From Primula veris (lineage: Eukaryota > Streptophyta > Magnoliopsida > Ericales > Primulaceae): a stretch of 64,000 nucleotides of DNA. Location: NCBI GenBank assembly GCA_963682055.1, contig OY821740.1, forward strand, positions 42,118,795 to 42,182,794, given 5' to 3'. How positions within the stretch are numbered: position 1 is the stretch's first letter; each line of letters begins with the position of its first letter. The notes beneath the pieces were generated by a model that was not told where the DNA came from, made no database searches, and saw only the letters and a program-made list of their open reading frames with translations. Shown one piece after another: positions 1-11,300 of this stretch. A program made the translations under genes and the position numbers.

Positions 1-537
1 TTCAATTTATATATGATTGCAGAACTATTCGAACGATATACCCTAATAATATTTGATTTAATTTGTGAATCTAACCACCCATGCATTTCCAAATCTAATT
101 AATGAAAGGTTGGGATGGAGAAAAATATGATAGGGAGGAGACGTTTCTCCGCTTTTTCTCTGTCAATATCTTACCTTATATATATACTTTTTATGTATTT
201 TCCTTTCTTTGGTATCCTTTTTTTTATTTTATAAAATTAATGGGTGATGATAATCTAATCTAACGGTTGACAAAGTGCAGTTTTGGTAGTCCTAGTGTGG
301 AGCAGTCCTCTACCCTCCCATTGAAACACCCCCTAACATCCACACACTGAGTCATCTGAGATGAATGATCACAAAGCTAAACACTAGAAAAAGTCAGGCA
401 CCTTGAATATCCTACAGAATACAGATTAAATGAACAGATCTGGTGATTTCAAACCAACAACTTCTCAGAAACAACCATATGTTTAGTACGACGTGACAAA
501 TCATGTAATCTTCTACCAAAGCTGTACCTCACTACTC
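1..537. other. Intergenic DNA, left edge
   Basis: AT-rich sequence downstream of the minus-strand coiled-coil gene. The part next to position 538 is probably that gene's 3' UTR. I see no ORF, RNA gene or clear repeat here. Confidence 0.5.
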
Positions 538-3500
538 TTAAGCCAAATTTTGACCACGCTCCTTTAGTGCACGGACAAGATGTACAATGCGATACTTCAA
601 TTTTTCATTTACAGCCTGAAGCTTCTCAATCTCTACTGAAGCCTGTTTATCAACAAGAAAAACAGTTGTAATGCTTATGGTTTCTATTAATTTTTATTAA
701 TACAACACGATGTCATGAGGAAGGGTAAAGAGCTCTACCTCTTGCCTTTCTGAAGCATGAATGGCTTGAGTATTCTTTAGATCTGATTGTAGTTCACAAA
801 CCATCTTCAGCAGTTCAGCAATTTTAGCATCTGCACACATTAAAATTATTAAAAAAAATTGGGCAGAGCTTGATGAAATAACATAATGATTATAGTGACT
901 GATGACTTGCCTTCTTTAGCACCAAGGTTAGATTCGAGCCTTGTCAAGCGATCCTTCAGTTCAAATGGACATTGTTAGTGAAACTATATTTTAATTAAAT
1001 CTTTAACAGACATGATTAAGGTATACACCTAGACATTATGAAAAGAATCACATCCCAATTCAATTATCTTCTCACAGGAAACTCTGATGCAACTATATAC
1101 ATATCTCCACCCAGATATATCTGAAAGCTAAATTGACATATATCAAAAATATATTCACGGTCCAGCTTATAACCAATTTACAAATGTAAGGCATAAATAA
1201 AATACATAACAAGTTCATGAATAAATTCGAAAGATTCGTTTGTAAAGAGAAACATGCTATCCTCTTTCTGATTTTTTTGCCTTGTCATACTGTCAATCTT
1301 TGGATGTAAACTCAAGATTATCACTGGCCATGAGACAAATAGATTATAAAGGATATTTGCAAACCAAGTCGAATGCCATTAAATAAGGATATTATTGCTA
1401 AAATAACAGGACGAGGTTTTCCAGTTTCAACTCCCCGGACACAATTTATATCTACCCTCCATGAAAATATGCTATAAACTGAAAAACTCCAAAGGAAAGT
1501 TGTATTTTGGGTAATTAACTAAGAGTTAAATTACGATACTCATTTCCCTATCCTGAAACTAAGTAGCAATAAGTAAATAATTTCAACCAAATCTCCTATT
1601 TTAACTAAGCATATATTCCTTATCTTCGTTGTATACTAAGAATTCAACCAAGATGTTTTTAATCAAAGAGGATCCAAGGCTTTTACACCGGCCTCATGGT
1701 CCCAAAAACCTTAAGCTCAAGTAAAGAGTGCTCTACCACTAAGCAGCCTATTTGTATTCCTTATCTTCGTTGTATACTAAGAATTTAACCAATGTACTTT
1801 TAATCAAAGAGGATCTAAGGCTTTTACACAGACCTAATTGTCCCAAAAACCTTAAGCTCAAGTAAAGAGTGCTCTACCACTAAGCAACCTATTTGTCTAA
1901 CCCAACTAAATTTCTTCTTCTAAACAAAATTTAGGGCGACATCTAGAAGAAACACTCACCGTCACTAACCGATACTACGTTTTGGTCATACTCCTAGCTT
2001 CACTCACATTATGAAAACAATTTAGACACCAAAAAAAGACGCCACACATACAATGAAACAGTTGAGGTTGGTAACCAGATACTTTTCAGCTCAAGCAACA
2101 GTGGCAGCGCTACCAAAGCATACTATCCATATCTATCCCCACTTAAGGAAGTTGTTGACCCTTTGCCTTGTTTCGTTGTAGCTTTTAAGCTGAGTTATTC
2201 TTTTTGGATCTCTGCCTAAAGGCTTGCATTGCCTTTTGTTAACCAGCTTAAAAGCTAAGGTTTTCTGGATCTTTTTTTGCCTCAAATAGCTAGAACCCTT
2301 ATGAACCTAGTTATTTTTACTATAAAAAAAGACCCAGCTTCTTTTGCTAAACTATGTAACAAAACAAGCCCTTAGTCTTGACTCTCGTCTACCTTGACTG
2401 GCATAACAATTCCTGGTTAAATGGAAATTAGCAGGAGGGGCGGTAACAATATTACTGGAAACTAAAACAATCTGAAGTCTTCTATAGCAATTATCAAAGC
2501 TTTAGATATAAACAGTCGTTGTCTTTTCAGAAGCTGCAAGGAAACTCTCCTACTAATGAGAGATTTCGATACAATCAGACAAAGGATATGCAAGTGATCA
2601 ATCTCACAATCAAAAGCTAGTAGTCACTATTAAACTATATTTCAAACCTAATACAACTAGTTAAAGGCAGACATCAGTTTTTTTTTTTACCTTTATTTAG
2701 CTTTTTGCGTAAAATAACAAGGGTTTTTTGGCTAAACAGATTTCTTAGTTTATTAAAGAGCAAGCTTTGGGGGTAAAAACAAAGCTAAAAAAGCAGAAAA
2801 AGATAAAAGGTAGGATTTCCCGGCCTTTTCTTCACTTTTTTGGGTTTTCAAAATAATTCTTTCCCGTATGACTTAACTATCCTAGACCGATCACCGTATC
2901 CACTTTTATTAATCAGAAAAGGGAAAACCTAATCCGAAAACAATTATAATAAATTTACTAAGTATTTAAAATCGTTCCTAACCACTTATTGACTCCCAAG
3001 TCTCAACTGCTCACAGTAACAATATTAAAAAGCACAATATCGAGTGCATAAGTAAATTAATTGTGCAAAATAGGTCCATAGTTAACTGCTAAACGATAAA
3101 AGAACGGAAAATCACATAATCATTGGTTTATATAGTACTGTAAAAGATTAGGAACTAAAAATAATAACTATAATGATGGAAAGGTGTTTGATTAATAAGT
3201 AACACTTTTCTCGTAGGATTTAAACATCCGTGGCCGATCACCTTATCTGTTTTTTATTAATTAGAAAAGCGAAAAAAGTAAAAAGTTAATCCGAAAAGAA
3301 CTATAATAAATTAACTATGTTAAATCGTTGCCAAACACTCCATTACGTCTTTTTCAAAGCCAGCTATTTTCACTCTCAAGTCTCAACTATATCTTCTCAT
3401 ATTAACAATAATAAAAACACGGTATCAAGATTCGATTGCATAAATAAATTAATTGCACAAAATAGGGCCATAGTTAACTGCTAATTTAATAAAACAATAA

Positions 3501-6151
3501 GAGAACGGAAAATCACATAATCATTGGTAAAAGCGGTATAGATTAGGAACTAAATAATTATAATAATTATAATGATCGAAAGGTGTTTGTGAAAAGTTAT
3601 GAGTTAATCTAATAACCTCTGCTTCTGAAGCTAATCAACATCAAGTGCATAAATAAATTAATTGCGCAAAATACGTCCATAGTTAACTGCTACCTTAATA
3701 AAACGATAAGAGAACGAAAAATCACATAGTTATTTGTTTATAAAGGTATTATAGAATAGGAACTAAATATAATAATTATAATGATCGAAAGGTGTTTATT
3801 TAAGTTCTGAGTGAATATAATAACCTATGCTTCTGAAGCTAATCAACATCAAGTGCATAAATAAATTAATTATGCAAAATACGTCCATAGTTAACTGCTA
3901 CCTTAATACAACGATAAGAGAACGAAAAATCACATAGTTATTGGTTAATAAAGGTATTATAGATTATGAACTAAATATAATAATTATAATGATCGAAAGG
4001 TGTTTATTTAAGTTCTGAGTGAATATAATAACCTATGCTTCTAATGTTAATCAACATCAAATGCATAAATAAATTAATTACGCAAAATACGTCCATAGTT
4101 AACTGCTACCTTAATACAACGATAAGAGAATGAAAAATCACATAGTTATTGGTTAATAAAAGTATTATAGATTAGGAACTAAATATAATAATTATAATGA
4201 TCGAAAGGTGTTTATTTAAGTTCTGAGTGAATATAATAACCTATGCTTCTGAAGTTAATCAACATCAAATGCATAAATAATTTAACTGCGCAAAATAGGT
4301 ACATAGTTAACTGCTACCTTAATACAACGATAAGAGAACGAAAAATCACATAGTTATTGGTTAATAAAGGTATTATAGATTAGGAACTAAATATAATAAT
4401 TATAATGATCGAAAGGTGTTTATTTAAGTTCTGAGTGAATATAATAACCTTGCTTCTGAAGCTAATCAATATCAAGTGCATAAATAATTTAATTGCGCAA
4501 AATAGGTACATAGTTAACTGCTACCTTAATGAAACGATAAGAGAACGAAAAATCACATAGTTATTGGTTTATAAAGGTATTATAGATTAGGAACTAAATA
4601 TAATAATTATAATGATCGAAAGGTGTTTATTTAAGTTCTGAGTGAATATAATAACCTTGCTTCTGAAGCTAATCAATATCGAGTGCATAAATAATTTAAT
4701 TGCGCAAAATAGGTACATAGTTAACTGCTACCTTAATGAAACGATAAGAGAACGAAAAATCACATAGTTATTGGTTTATAAAGGTATTATAGATTAGGAA
4801 CTAAATATAATAATTATAATGATCGAAAGGTGTTTATTTAAGTTCTGAGTGAATATAATAACCTATGCTTCTGAAGCTAATCAACATCAAGTGCATAAAT
4901 AAATTAATTACGCAAAATACGTCCATAGTTAACTACTGCCTTAATACAACGATAAGTGAACGAAAAATCACATAGTTATTAGTTTATAAAGGTATTATAG
5001 ATTAGGAACTAAATATAATAATTATAATGATCGAAAGGTGTTTATTTAAGTTCTGAGTGAATATAATAACCTTGCTTATGAAGCTAACCAATATCGAGTG
5101 CATAAATAATTTAATTGCGCAAAATAGGTTCATAGTTAACTGCTACCTTAATAAAACGATAAGTGAACGAAAAATTACATAGTTATTGGTTTATAAAGGT
5201 ATTATAGATTAGGAACTAAATATAATAATTATAATGATCGAAAGGTGTTTATTTAAGTTCTGAGTGAATATAATAACCTTGCTTCTGAAGCTAATCAATA
5301 TCGAGTGCATAAATAATTTAATTGCGCAAAATAGGTTCATAGTTAACTGCTACCTTAATAAAACGATAAGTGAACGAAAAATCACATAGTTATTGGTTTA
5401 TAAAGGTATTATAGATTAGGAACTAAATATAATAATTATAATGATCGAAAGGTGTTTATTTAAGTTCTGAGTGAATATAATAACCTTGCTTCTGAAGCTA
5501 ATCAATATCGAGTGCATAAATAATTTAATTGCGCAAAATAGGTACATAGTTAACTGCTACCTTAATAAAACGATAAGAGAACGAAAAATCACATAGTTAT
5601 TGGTTTATAAAGGTATTATAGATTACGAACTAAATATAATAATTATAATGATCAAAAGGTGTTTATTTAAGTTCTGAGTGAATATAATAACCTTGCTTCT
5701 GAAGCTAATCAATATCGAGTGCATAAATAATTTAATTGTGCAAAATAGGTACATAGTTAACTGCTACCTTAATAAAACGATAAGAGAACAAAAAATCACA
5801 TAGTTATTGGTTTATAAAGGTATTATAGATTAGGAACTAAATATAATAATTATAATGATCGAAAGTGTTTATTTAAGTTCTGAGTGAATATAATAACCTA
5901 TGCTTCTGAGGCTAAACAATATCGAGTGCATAAATAATTTAATTGCGCAAAATAGGTCCATATTTAACTGCTACCTTAATAAGACGATAAGAGAACGAAA
6001 AATCACATAATAATTGGTTTATAGAGTATTAGGAAGTTAATATAATAAGTATAATGATCGAAAGGTGTTTGTGAAAATTTACCTCTGCTTCTGAAGCTCT
6101 CTCATGAAACGGTTTCAAAGCTGATAAGAGATCGCACAATTCCGACGCCAT
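538..6151 (-). CDS. Small coiled-coil protein, 102 aa, 4 exons
   Basis: Minus-strand coding exons are 6151-6083, 953-911, 830-739 and 642-538; they join in frame to 102 codons plus TAA. The protein starts MASELCDLLSALKPFHERAS and ends VRALKERGQNLA. Almost all of it is a heptad-like coiled coil with a short motif KYRIVHLVRAL near the end. I recall a conserved family of plant proteins of about 100 residues with this layout but no established function, so none is assigned. Intron 1 is 5.1 kb and holds a large tandem array. Intron 2 has a GC donor (AAG|GCAAGT) and introns 1 and 3 have GT donors. The start is the first ATG, and exon 1 is followed by a good donor (GAG|GTAAAT). The exon 2 acceptor (CTGAAG|GAT) has a weak pyrimidine tract but keeps the frame and the heptads. 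Confidence 0.8.
1615..1895. repeat. 141-bp direct tandem duplication in intron 1
   Basis: Two adjacent copies (1615-1755 and 1756-1895) share ATTCCTTATCTTCGTTGTA and the rest of the unit with only scattered substitutions and a short indel. Read on the minus strand, each copy contains GCTTAGTGGTAGAGCACTC, which looks like the 5' part of a tRNA. A clear B box is missing, so a SINE origin is only a possibility. Confidence 0.8.
2855..3600. repeat. Older direct duplication of about 375 bp preceding the array
   Basis: The segment near 2855-3190 is repeated, diverged, near 3212-3595. Shared landmarks are CGATCACC followed by TTTTTATTAAT, AGAAAAG, AATCCGAAAA, TAAATCGTT, CTCCCAAGTCTCAACT/CTCTCAAGTCTCAACT and then the sequence that forms the 207-bp unit. 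It appears to be an earlier duplication from which the shorter unit was later amplified. Confidence 0.65.
3030..6082. repeat. 207/208-bp tandem array (about 14 units) within intron 1
   Basis: The landmark GCTTCTGAAG (or a one- to three-base variant) begins at 3621, 3829, 4037, 4245, 4452, 4659, 4867, 5074, 5281, 5488, 5695 and 5902, then at the real exon 1 copy at 6087. The spacing is 207 or 208 bp except for the last step (185 bp). Two more diverged units without the exon-like piece lie at 3030-3600. Each unit also shares GATCGAAAGGTGTTT, ACATAGTTATTGGTTTATAA and ATAGTTAACTGCTACCTTAA. Units differ by only a few substitutions, which suggests recent amplification or gene conversion. Read on the coding strand, each unit contains AGCTTCAGAAGC followed by AGGTTATT: the end of exon 1 plus a GT dinucleotide. 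Confidence 0.93.
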
Positions 6152-6597
6152 GTTTACACTGTATCGTCTATGGAGAGAGAGAGTGAGATTTAATGATTTA
6201 TATAAAAGGGGAGTTTTAATTTGTGTATAATTCGTCTGCTCGCGAAGCTTGTTCTAATTACAGTTTTGACCCATGAATCTATTTTAAGTGACATTTAACC
6301 CCATCTGATATATTTTACTGTATTTTAGAAAACTTGTGTCGGTCTCGTTCTTCTTCCAATTATATATTCAGGAGTAATAAATTATTAGCTTATTTTCAAA
6401 TAAAAACAAAATTTGAACTTCTATTAATAACAAAGAACCCTCATAAATTAATTTTGACTTTTACAATAATACTAACGGACATTGATATTTAAATTGGTTA
6501 CAAGATTGTACCATATTGATACAGATGTATCCGTTTGGTAGAAAGCTCTTCGTTACCATGTTCTTTGTTGGCTAACGAAATATTTACTACATCCTCT
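6152..6597. other. Upstream region of the coiled-coil gene
   Basis: A short GAGAGAGAGAG run lies just upstream of the start codon (about 6173-6185) and ATATAAAAGG at 6199-6208 reads as a TATA-like stretch on the plus strand only. No gene is seen. The promoter of the minus-strand gene is expected here but no element is convincing. Confidence 0.4.
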
Positions 6598-6712
6598 GTT
6601 ACCAATTAATCATTCATTACGAAATTACGTGCAATTTTGATCGGTCAATAATTTTTATCAAAATTACAAAATTACGTGCAATTTTGACCGGCCAATAATA
6701 CGAGACTGTAAC
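6598..6712. repeat. Fragment of Stowaway-like MITE
   Basis: Contains CATTACGAAATTACGTGC followed by AATTTTGATCGGTCAATAA, then a second partial copy of the same motif (AATTTTGACCGGCCAATAA). It matches the terminal part of the MITEs at 7465-7702 and 51626-51865 but lacks the opposite end. Confidence 0.6.
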
Positions 6713-6932
6713 TCTGTTGTTTATGATTAGTGTTAGCCACCAAACAATTATTCATTCATAATAATAATACAATAGATTTTATTTACCTTTTTATCTCTCT
6801 ATAATTAGTGCTTTTACACTTATTTTGATAACGAGTTGCGGTAAACAACATAAGAAGTTGTCCGAGATTTTAATCTTTGCACCGTAAAAGCAAACTTAGG
6901 ATAGATTTATCCATCAACGACTCGATAAAGCA

Positions 6933-7220
6933 ATGGTTGAATCCGATGCAAAAGTTGTAGTCGACTCGATTAATTCAAGAGAAAACCGGCGCATCTTTAA
7001 TTTATGTACGGAAATCAACAACTTGAGAGGATCTTTCACTTACTTTAATGTGAGCTACCGTCCGAGGTTAGCCAACGAAGCCGCTTATTGGATTGCTACA
7101 ACTGCGAAGCAAGGAGCTCTTCCGAGAAATCGTTCTTATTTAATTCCACCGCAGTTGCAGAGTATTATCAGGAATGATTTTCAGAAAAAATGGTGTTGGT
7201 TACTAGTAGAGTTGTTGTAA
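6933..7220 (+). pseudogene. RNase H-like fragment of a LINE-type retroelement, 95 aa
   Basis: An open frame whose start, VESDAKVVVDSIN, and middle, RPRLANEAAYWIA, match the second half of the plant RVT_3/RNase H-like domain found at the end of non-LTR retrotransposon polyproteins and in their derived cellular copies: the acidic residue in ESDA, then the NEAAHWIA-like helix. The first catalytic strand, the reverse transcriptase and the endonuclease are absent, so it is a fragment. The frame is closed by TAA and followed by a short A run at 7265-7275, which would fit the 3' end of a retroposed copy. No intron or promoter is evident. Confidence 0.65.
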
Positions 7221-7464
7221 TCTTTGTCAGTTTATGTTCCTTTTTTCAATTGTAACATGACCCCCAAAAAAAAAACTTAGTAATGTTGTTGTCATTCCAA
7301 GAGAAGTGGTTGACTTGTATAAGAAAAAGTCAAACCCACTATTCTTTACCTTAAACACGCACCAGCCGACATTCAGCTGTCGTGAGCTGGCCCCTGGCCC
7401 TACTACGTAACGCCTCAGATTTTATATTTTACTACCAAATACATTTTTACGTGTTTTGATATAA

Positions 7465-7702
7465 TACTTTATCCGTTTCATTTAATTGTTCATTATAAAA
7501 TGATGTGTAATTTTAATCGGTCAATAACTTATATTAAAATTTTTGGAATGAAAATTTTCAAAAATTGATCATATAGTTCAAATATTAAATTTTATAATTA
7601 GATTTTAAAAAAATTCATTTCGACAATTTTGATACAAGTTACAAGTCAATCAAAATTGTTCGTAATTTCATAATGGACAATTAAATAAGAACATACGGAG
7701 TA
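7465..7702. mobile_element. Stowaway-like MITE, 238 bp
   Basis: Terminal inverted repeats: left TACTTTATCCGTTTCATTT continuing AATTGTTCATTATAAAAT; the right end, reverse-complemented, reads TACTCCGTATGTTCTTATTT then AATTGTCCATTATGAAAT. Internal near-palindrome with TTTTCAAAAATTGATCATAT against TTCATTTCGACAATTTTGAT. Flanked by TA, as expected for Tc1/Mariner-type MITEs. A related full copy lies at 51626-51865. Confidence 0.75.
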
Positions 7703-8384
7703 GATCGTATATTCATTAATATACTTTTTTATTTAAAAACCATGCTTAGTTGATTATATCAATTAATATTAGCATGATCAAATTTTGAGAAATTGAAGAG
7801 CGGATTTTATAACCAGTATTCTCTAATGCCTCAAATGTAAGTAGATTATTGTAACTATGAATTTATTGATCTCTAAGTGCAAAGTTTATTTTTCTTCAAA
7901 CATTACACGAGTGCTAAAACTACGACAGCAAAAAAAAACCTTTTTAGTTTGTGTTATGAATTTAATTTATTGCCTTAGAAACAATACTATTGTACAAATT
8001 TGCTCTTTAAATATAAACATTAAAAAGAAATAGAAAATTACGTATTAAATTCAAGATTTTATTTACTGTTATGTACCACGTTGTTGTCCCAATTCTGTGA
8101 ACCTTTCCAACGAAATCACGAATTTAATTCCTCCCTTAAAATGAATATAAATCCAGTTTCTCAAAAAAGCAATTAAAGCCTCTTACCTTTCCAAAAAAAA
8201 AGAAGAATTCAATTAGAAAGTGATTCGAGAATAATTTACATAATTAATTTGGAATTTAATATAAGTGAAGTTGCAGGGAAAATAAAGTCTCCTTCCCCAA
8301 AACCCCCCAATTCTCTCTCTCTCTCTCTAAATCTCTACATACTCCAAAATACAAACAGAGTAATAATAATAATAAAATAGAAAA
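7703..8384. promoter_or_regulatory. Upstream region and 5' UTR of the PEF-type calcium-binding gene
   Basis: AT-rich DNA, then a CT-rich stretch (CTCTCTCTCTCTCTAAATCTC near 8313-8333) typical of plant transcription start regions and leaders, then an A-rich leader before the ATG. No clear TATA box is seen at the expected distance. Confidence 0.45.
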
Positions 8385-11300
8385 ATGTCCGGAGGGTACC
8401 CCTACAACTACGGCCACCCTCCCCCTAATCAACAACCTCCCTACGGTGCCACGTCATCACCCTCCGCCCCTTATCCCGCCCCTTCCGCCCCTTATCCCGC
8501 CACGTCAGTACCCTCCGCCCCTTACGGTTCAGCTCCATATGGTGCCACTTCAGCACCCTCCGCTCCCTATGGTTCAGCTCCTTCCGCTCCTTACGGTGCC
8601 ACGTCAGCACCATCCAAACCCCCCAAAGAAAACAAACCCTCCGCCCCCGCTTACGGTTCAGGTCCACAGCCATACGGTTCAGGTCCACAATCATACGGTT
8701 CAGGCCCACAATCATACGGTTCAGGCCCACAACAACCCTACGGATCTTCCCCCCAGCCCTACAGTGCCCCTCCACAGGGATACGGATCAGGGGGTCCACA
8801 GGGGTACCCTTCAGGGGGGTACGGGGGTTCAGGAGGTTATGGCGCGGTGTTGGGTGGATTGGTGCCGTCTGGGTTTGCGCCAGGGACGGATCCGAGCATA
8901 GTGGCGTGCTTCCAGCTAGCGGATCAGGATGGGAGTGGGATGATTGACGATTACGAGCTCCAGAGGGCCCTTTCGTCTTATAATCAGAGCTTCTCTATCA
9001 GGACTGTTCATCTCCTTATGTATACTTTCACCAATTCCAACTCTCGCAAGATCGGTATATATCTCTTTGCTTTGGTTTTGCTCGTCTGATTGAGTTCAGC
9101 TTAATTAGTTGTTTTTGTTTGCTTAAGAGACTTGCTTTTGGTTGTTTTCCTTAGAAATATGAGTTTTTATATGGTTTTTTTAGCATGAAAAGACCAAACC
9201 TTTAAACCGGATGATCCCAACACACACACATATATATATATATATGTATATATAATATATTTATATCTTAAAACAGGTCTATATATCTATCTATCTACTT
9301 GAGTTCTACTTTTATTTTGAAAATTAGACTGCGTCTGCTGGAATTACTTTTCTGCTCTTTTTTAATCCTTTTCGTTAGCTGAGCTCAAGAGACTAGCTTT
9401 TGGTTGTTTTACTAAGAAGCTGTGTTTTTTATATACATACAACATACATTTATATCTGCTTCTATTATGCTATCTGCTTGAGTTCTACTTTTTATTTTCA
9501 GAAGTTGACTGCGTAAGCCGGAATTACTTTTTTTGCTATTTTGAATCCTTTTTGTTTGCTCAAGAGACTTGCTTTTGGTTGGTTTTCTTAAAAAACTATG
9601 TTTTTTATATGGTTTTAGCATGAAAAGAGGGAAGATTTTTGCTTCGATTATGCTATCTGCTTGTTTCTATTTAAATTTTGGAATTTGGATTGTCCCTGGC
9701 AGTTTCTCTTTATTTTTTTGCTTAGATTAGATTGCATCTGCCGGAATTACTTTTCTGCTATTTTTAATCCTTTTTGTTTGCTTAAGAGACTTGCTTTTGG
9801 TTTGTTTGCTTAAAAAATGTGTTTTTTATATGGTTTTTAGCATGAAAAGAGTAAACCTTTAAGCTGGATGATCCCGACTTTTTTTGGTGTACCTTTCTGC
9901 TTCTATTATGCTATCTGCTTGTTTCTACTTAAATTTTGGAATTTGGATTGGCTATTGCTTATTCTTTCTTAAGAAAGATTCATTCTGGTCTCAAAAACTG
10001 TCTCTTTCTGCTATCCTAAAAGGACTTGATTTGTACTTGTATTTTGGTAGTTAGATTATGTCGGACGAAATTTTATGTTTTTTTAAATCTTACTATTAGT
10101 TTGTTCTTTGTTCGCTTAAAAGACTGGTTTTCGTTGATCAGCTAAAAAAATTTGCCTTTTGGTATTTTGGCTTGAAAAGATGGAAGCTTTAAGCTTGATG
10201 ATCTCGACTCTTTCTTTTGGATTCTTTTGGATAACAAATTATAATTTGTAAGCTTAAACAGTGTATCCAAAGAAGCATCAGATTGCCATTTCTTTTAAGT
10301 TTGTTGTGTGTTTGTTCTTGTTTATAACTAACTGGGTAATATTTGAAACACAAAAGGTAATAACTGTTTTCTACTTCTACTATACAGGTTGATTAGCATG
10401 TTTAGCAGAGCACCATACATCATCTTGCTTATTAGACTTGCAAATTAAATAGTTATATTCACTTTGCACCTATAAGTACATCATTTCACTTCTACCAAGA
10501 GACAATGTGCTCATAATCTTCGCCCCCTAGGCACTCTGGTGATTAAATGTATTTGTCGGCAAGGGCTGTATTCTTATTTAATAAGTTTGTCGTGGACTTG
10601 TGATTCTTAGTGTGTGTTTGTCGGTGTTCTTGCATGATAGGATATATATAAGTATCTATGTACTTGTCTTTTTATCAAAGATCAAACATATAAGGTAAAT
10701 ATGCGGTTTGAAGCTGTAAACGTGTCTGTGTATGTCTTTGTTTATAGAATAATTTACATGTAGATATGTATTTGTCTTTATTGAAAAGATTAAAGCATGT
10801 AAGAAAAAGTTTTGGTTTTTAAAATTCTGAAAACTGCACCTTTTGGATGAGACTAGGCTACAATGTTTTATTTTTGATGTATTCAAAATGTGTTAATGTG
10901 TTGGATACAAGACATGCTTAATGCACAGGTTATTGCTAATTTATATAGATATTTGCCTTAACTTGCAATTGATCTGTTGGATCTTTTACCACTATTGACT
11001 TTGTCCTTCTACCAATCCAATTACTTAAAATAACAAGTGAATGTATTTTCTCTTTGTATTTATCTCATCATCTGCATGACCTTTGACCATGCCTTCCTCT
11101 AAAAAAGTTTCATTTTAAGATTGTGGTAGGTGGTAGCATCTAGTAGAAGGATTTAGATTATTTCTACCGTCTTTCTTATTCTCTATGAATATTCTCAAGT
11201 ACTCTATCCTCAAAATCACGAGAATTGGTCATGAAAGTAATAATTTTTTTGCAAAATAACATGTTCTAGTAATTATTTTCGCATACCTTTTACTATGCCT

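Noticed and set aside
1681..1895. tRNA gene
   Set aside because: Only an A-box-like stretch is present; no anticodon arm or T arm folds.
3030..6082. CRISPR-like array
   Set aside because: The units are contiguous 207-bp copies with no unique spacers, inside an intron of a plant gene.
8425..8901. Alternative-frame ORFs over the CML N-terminus
   Set aside because: Shadows of the Pro/Tyr-rich repeat; the true frame joins the EF-hand core.
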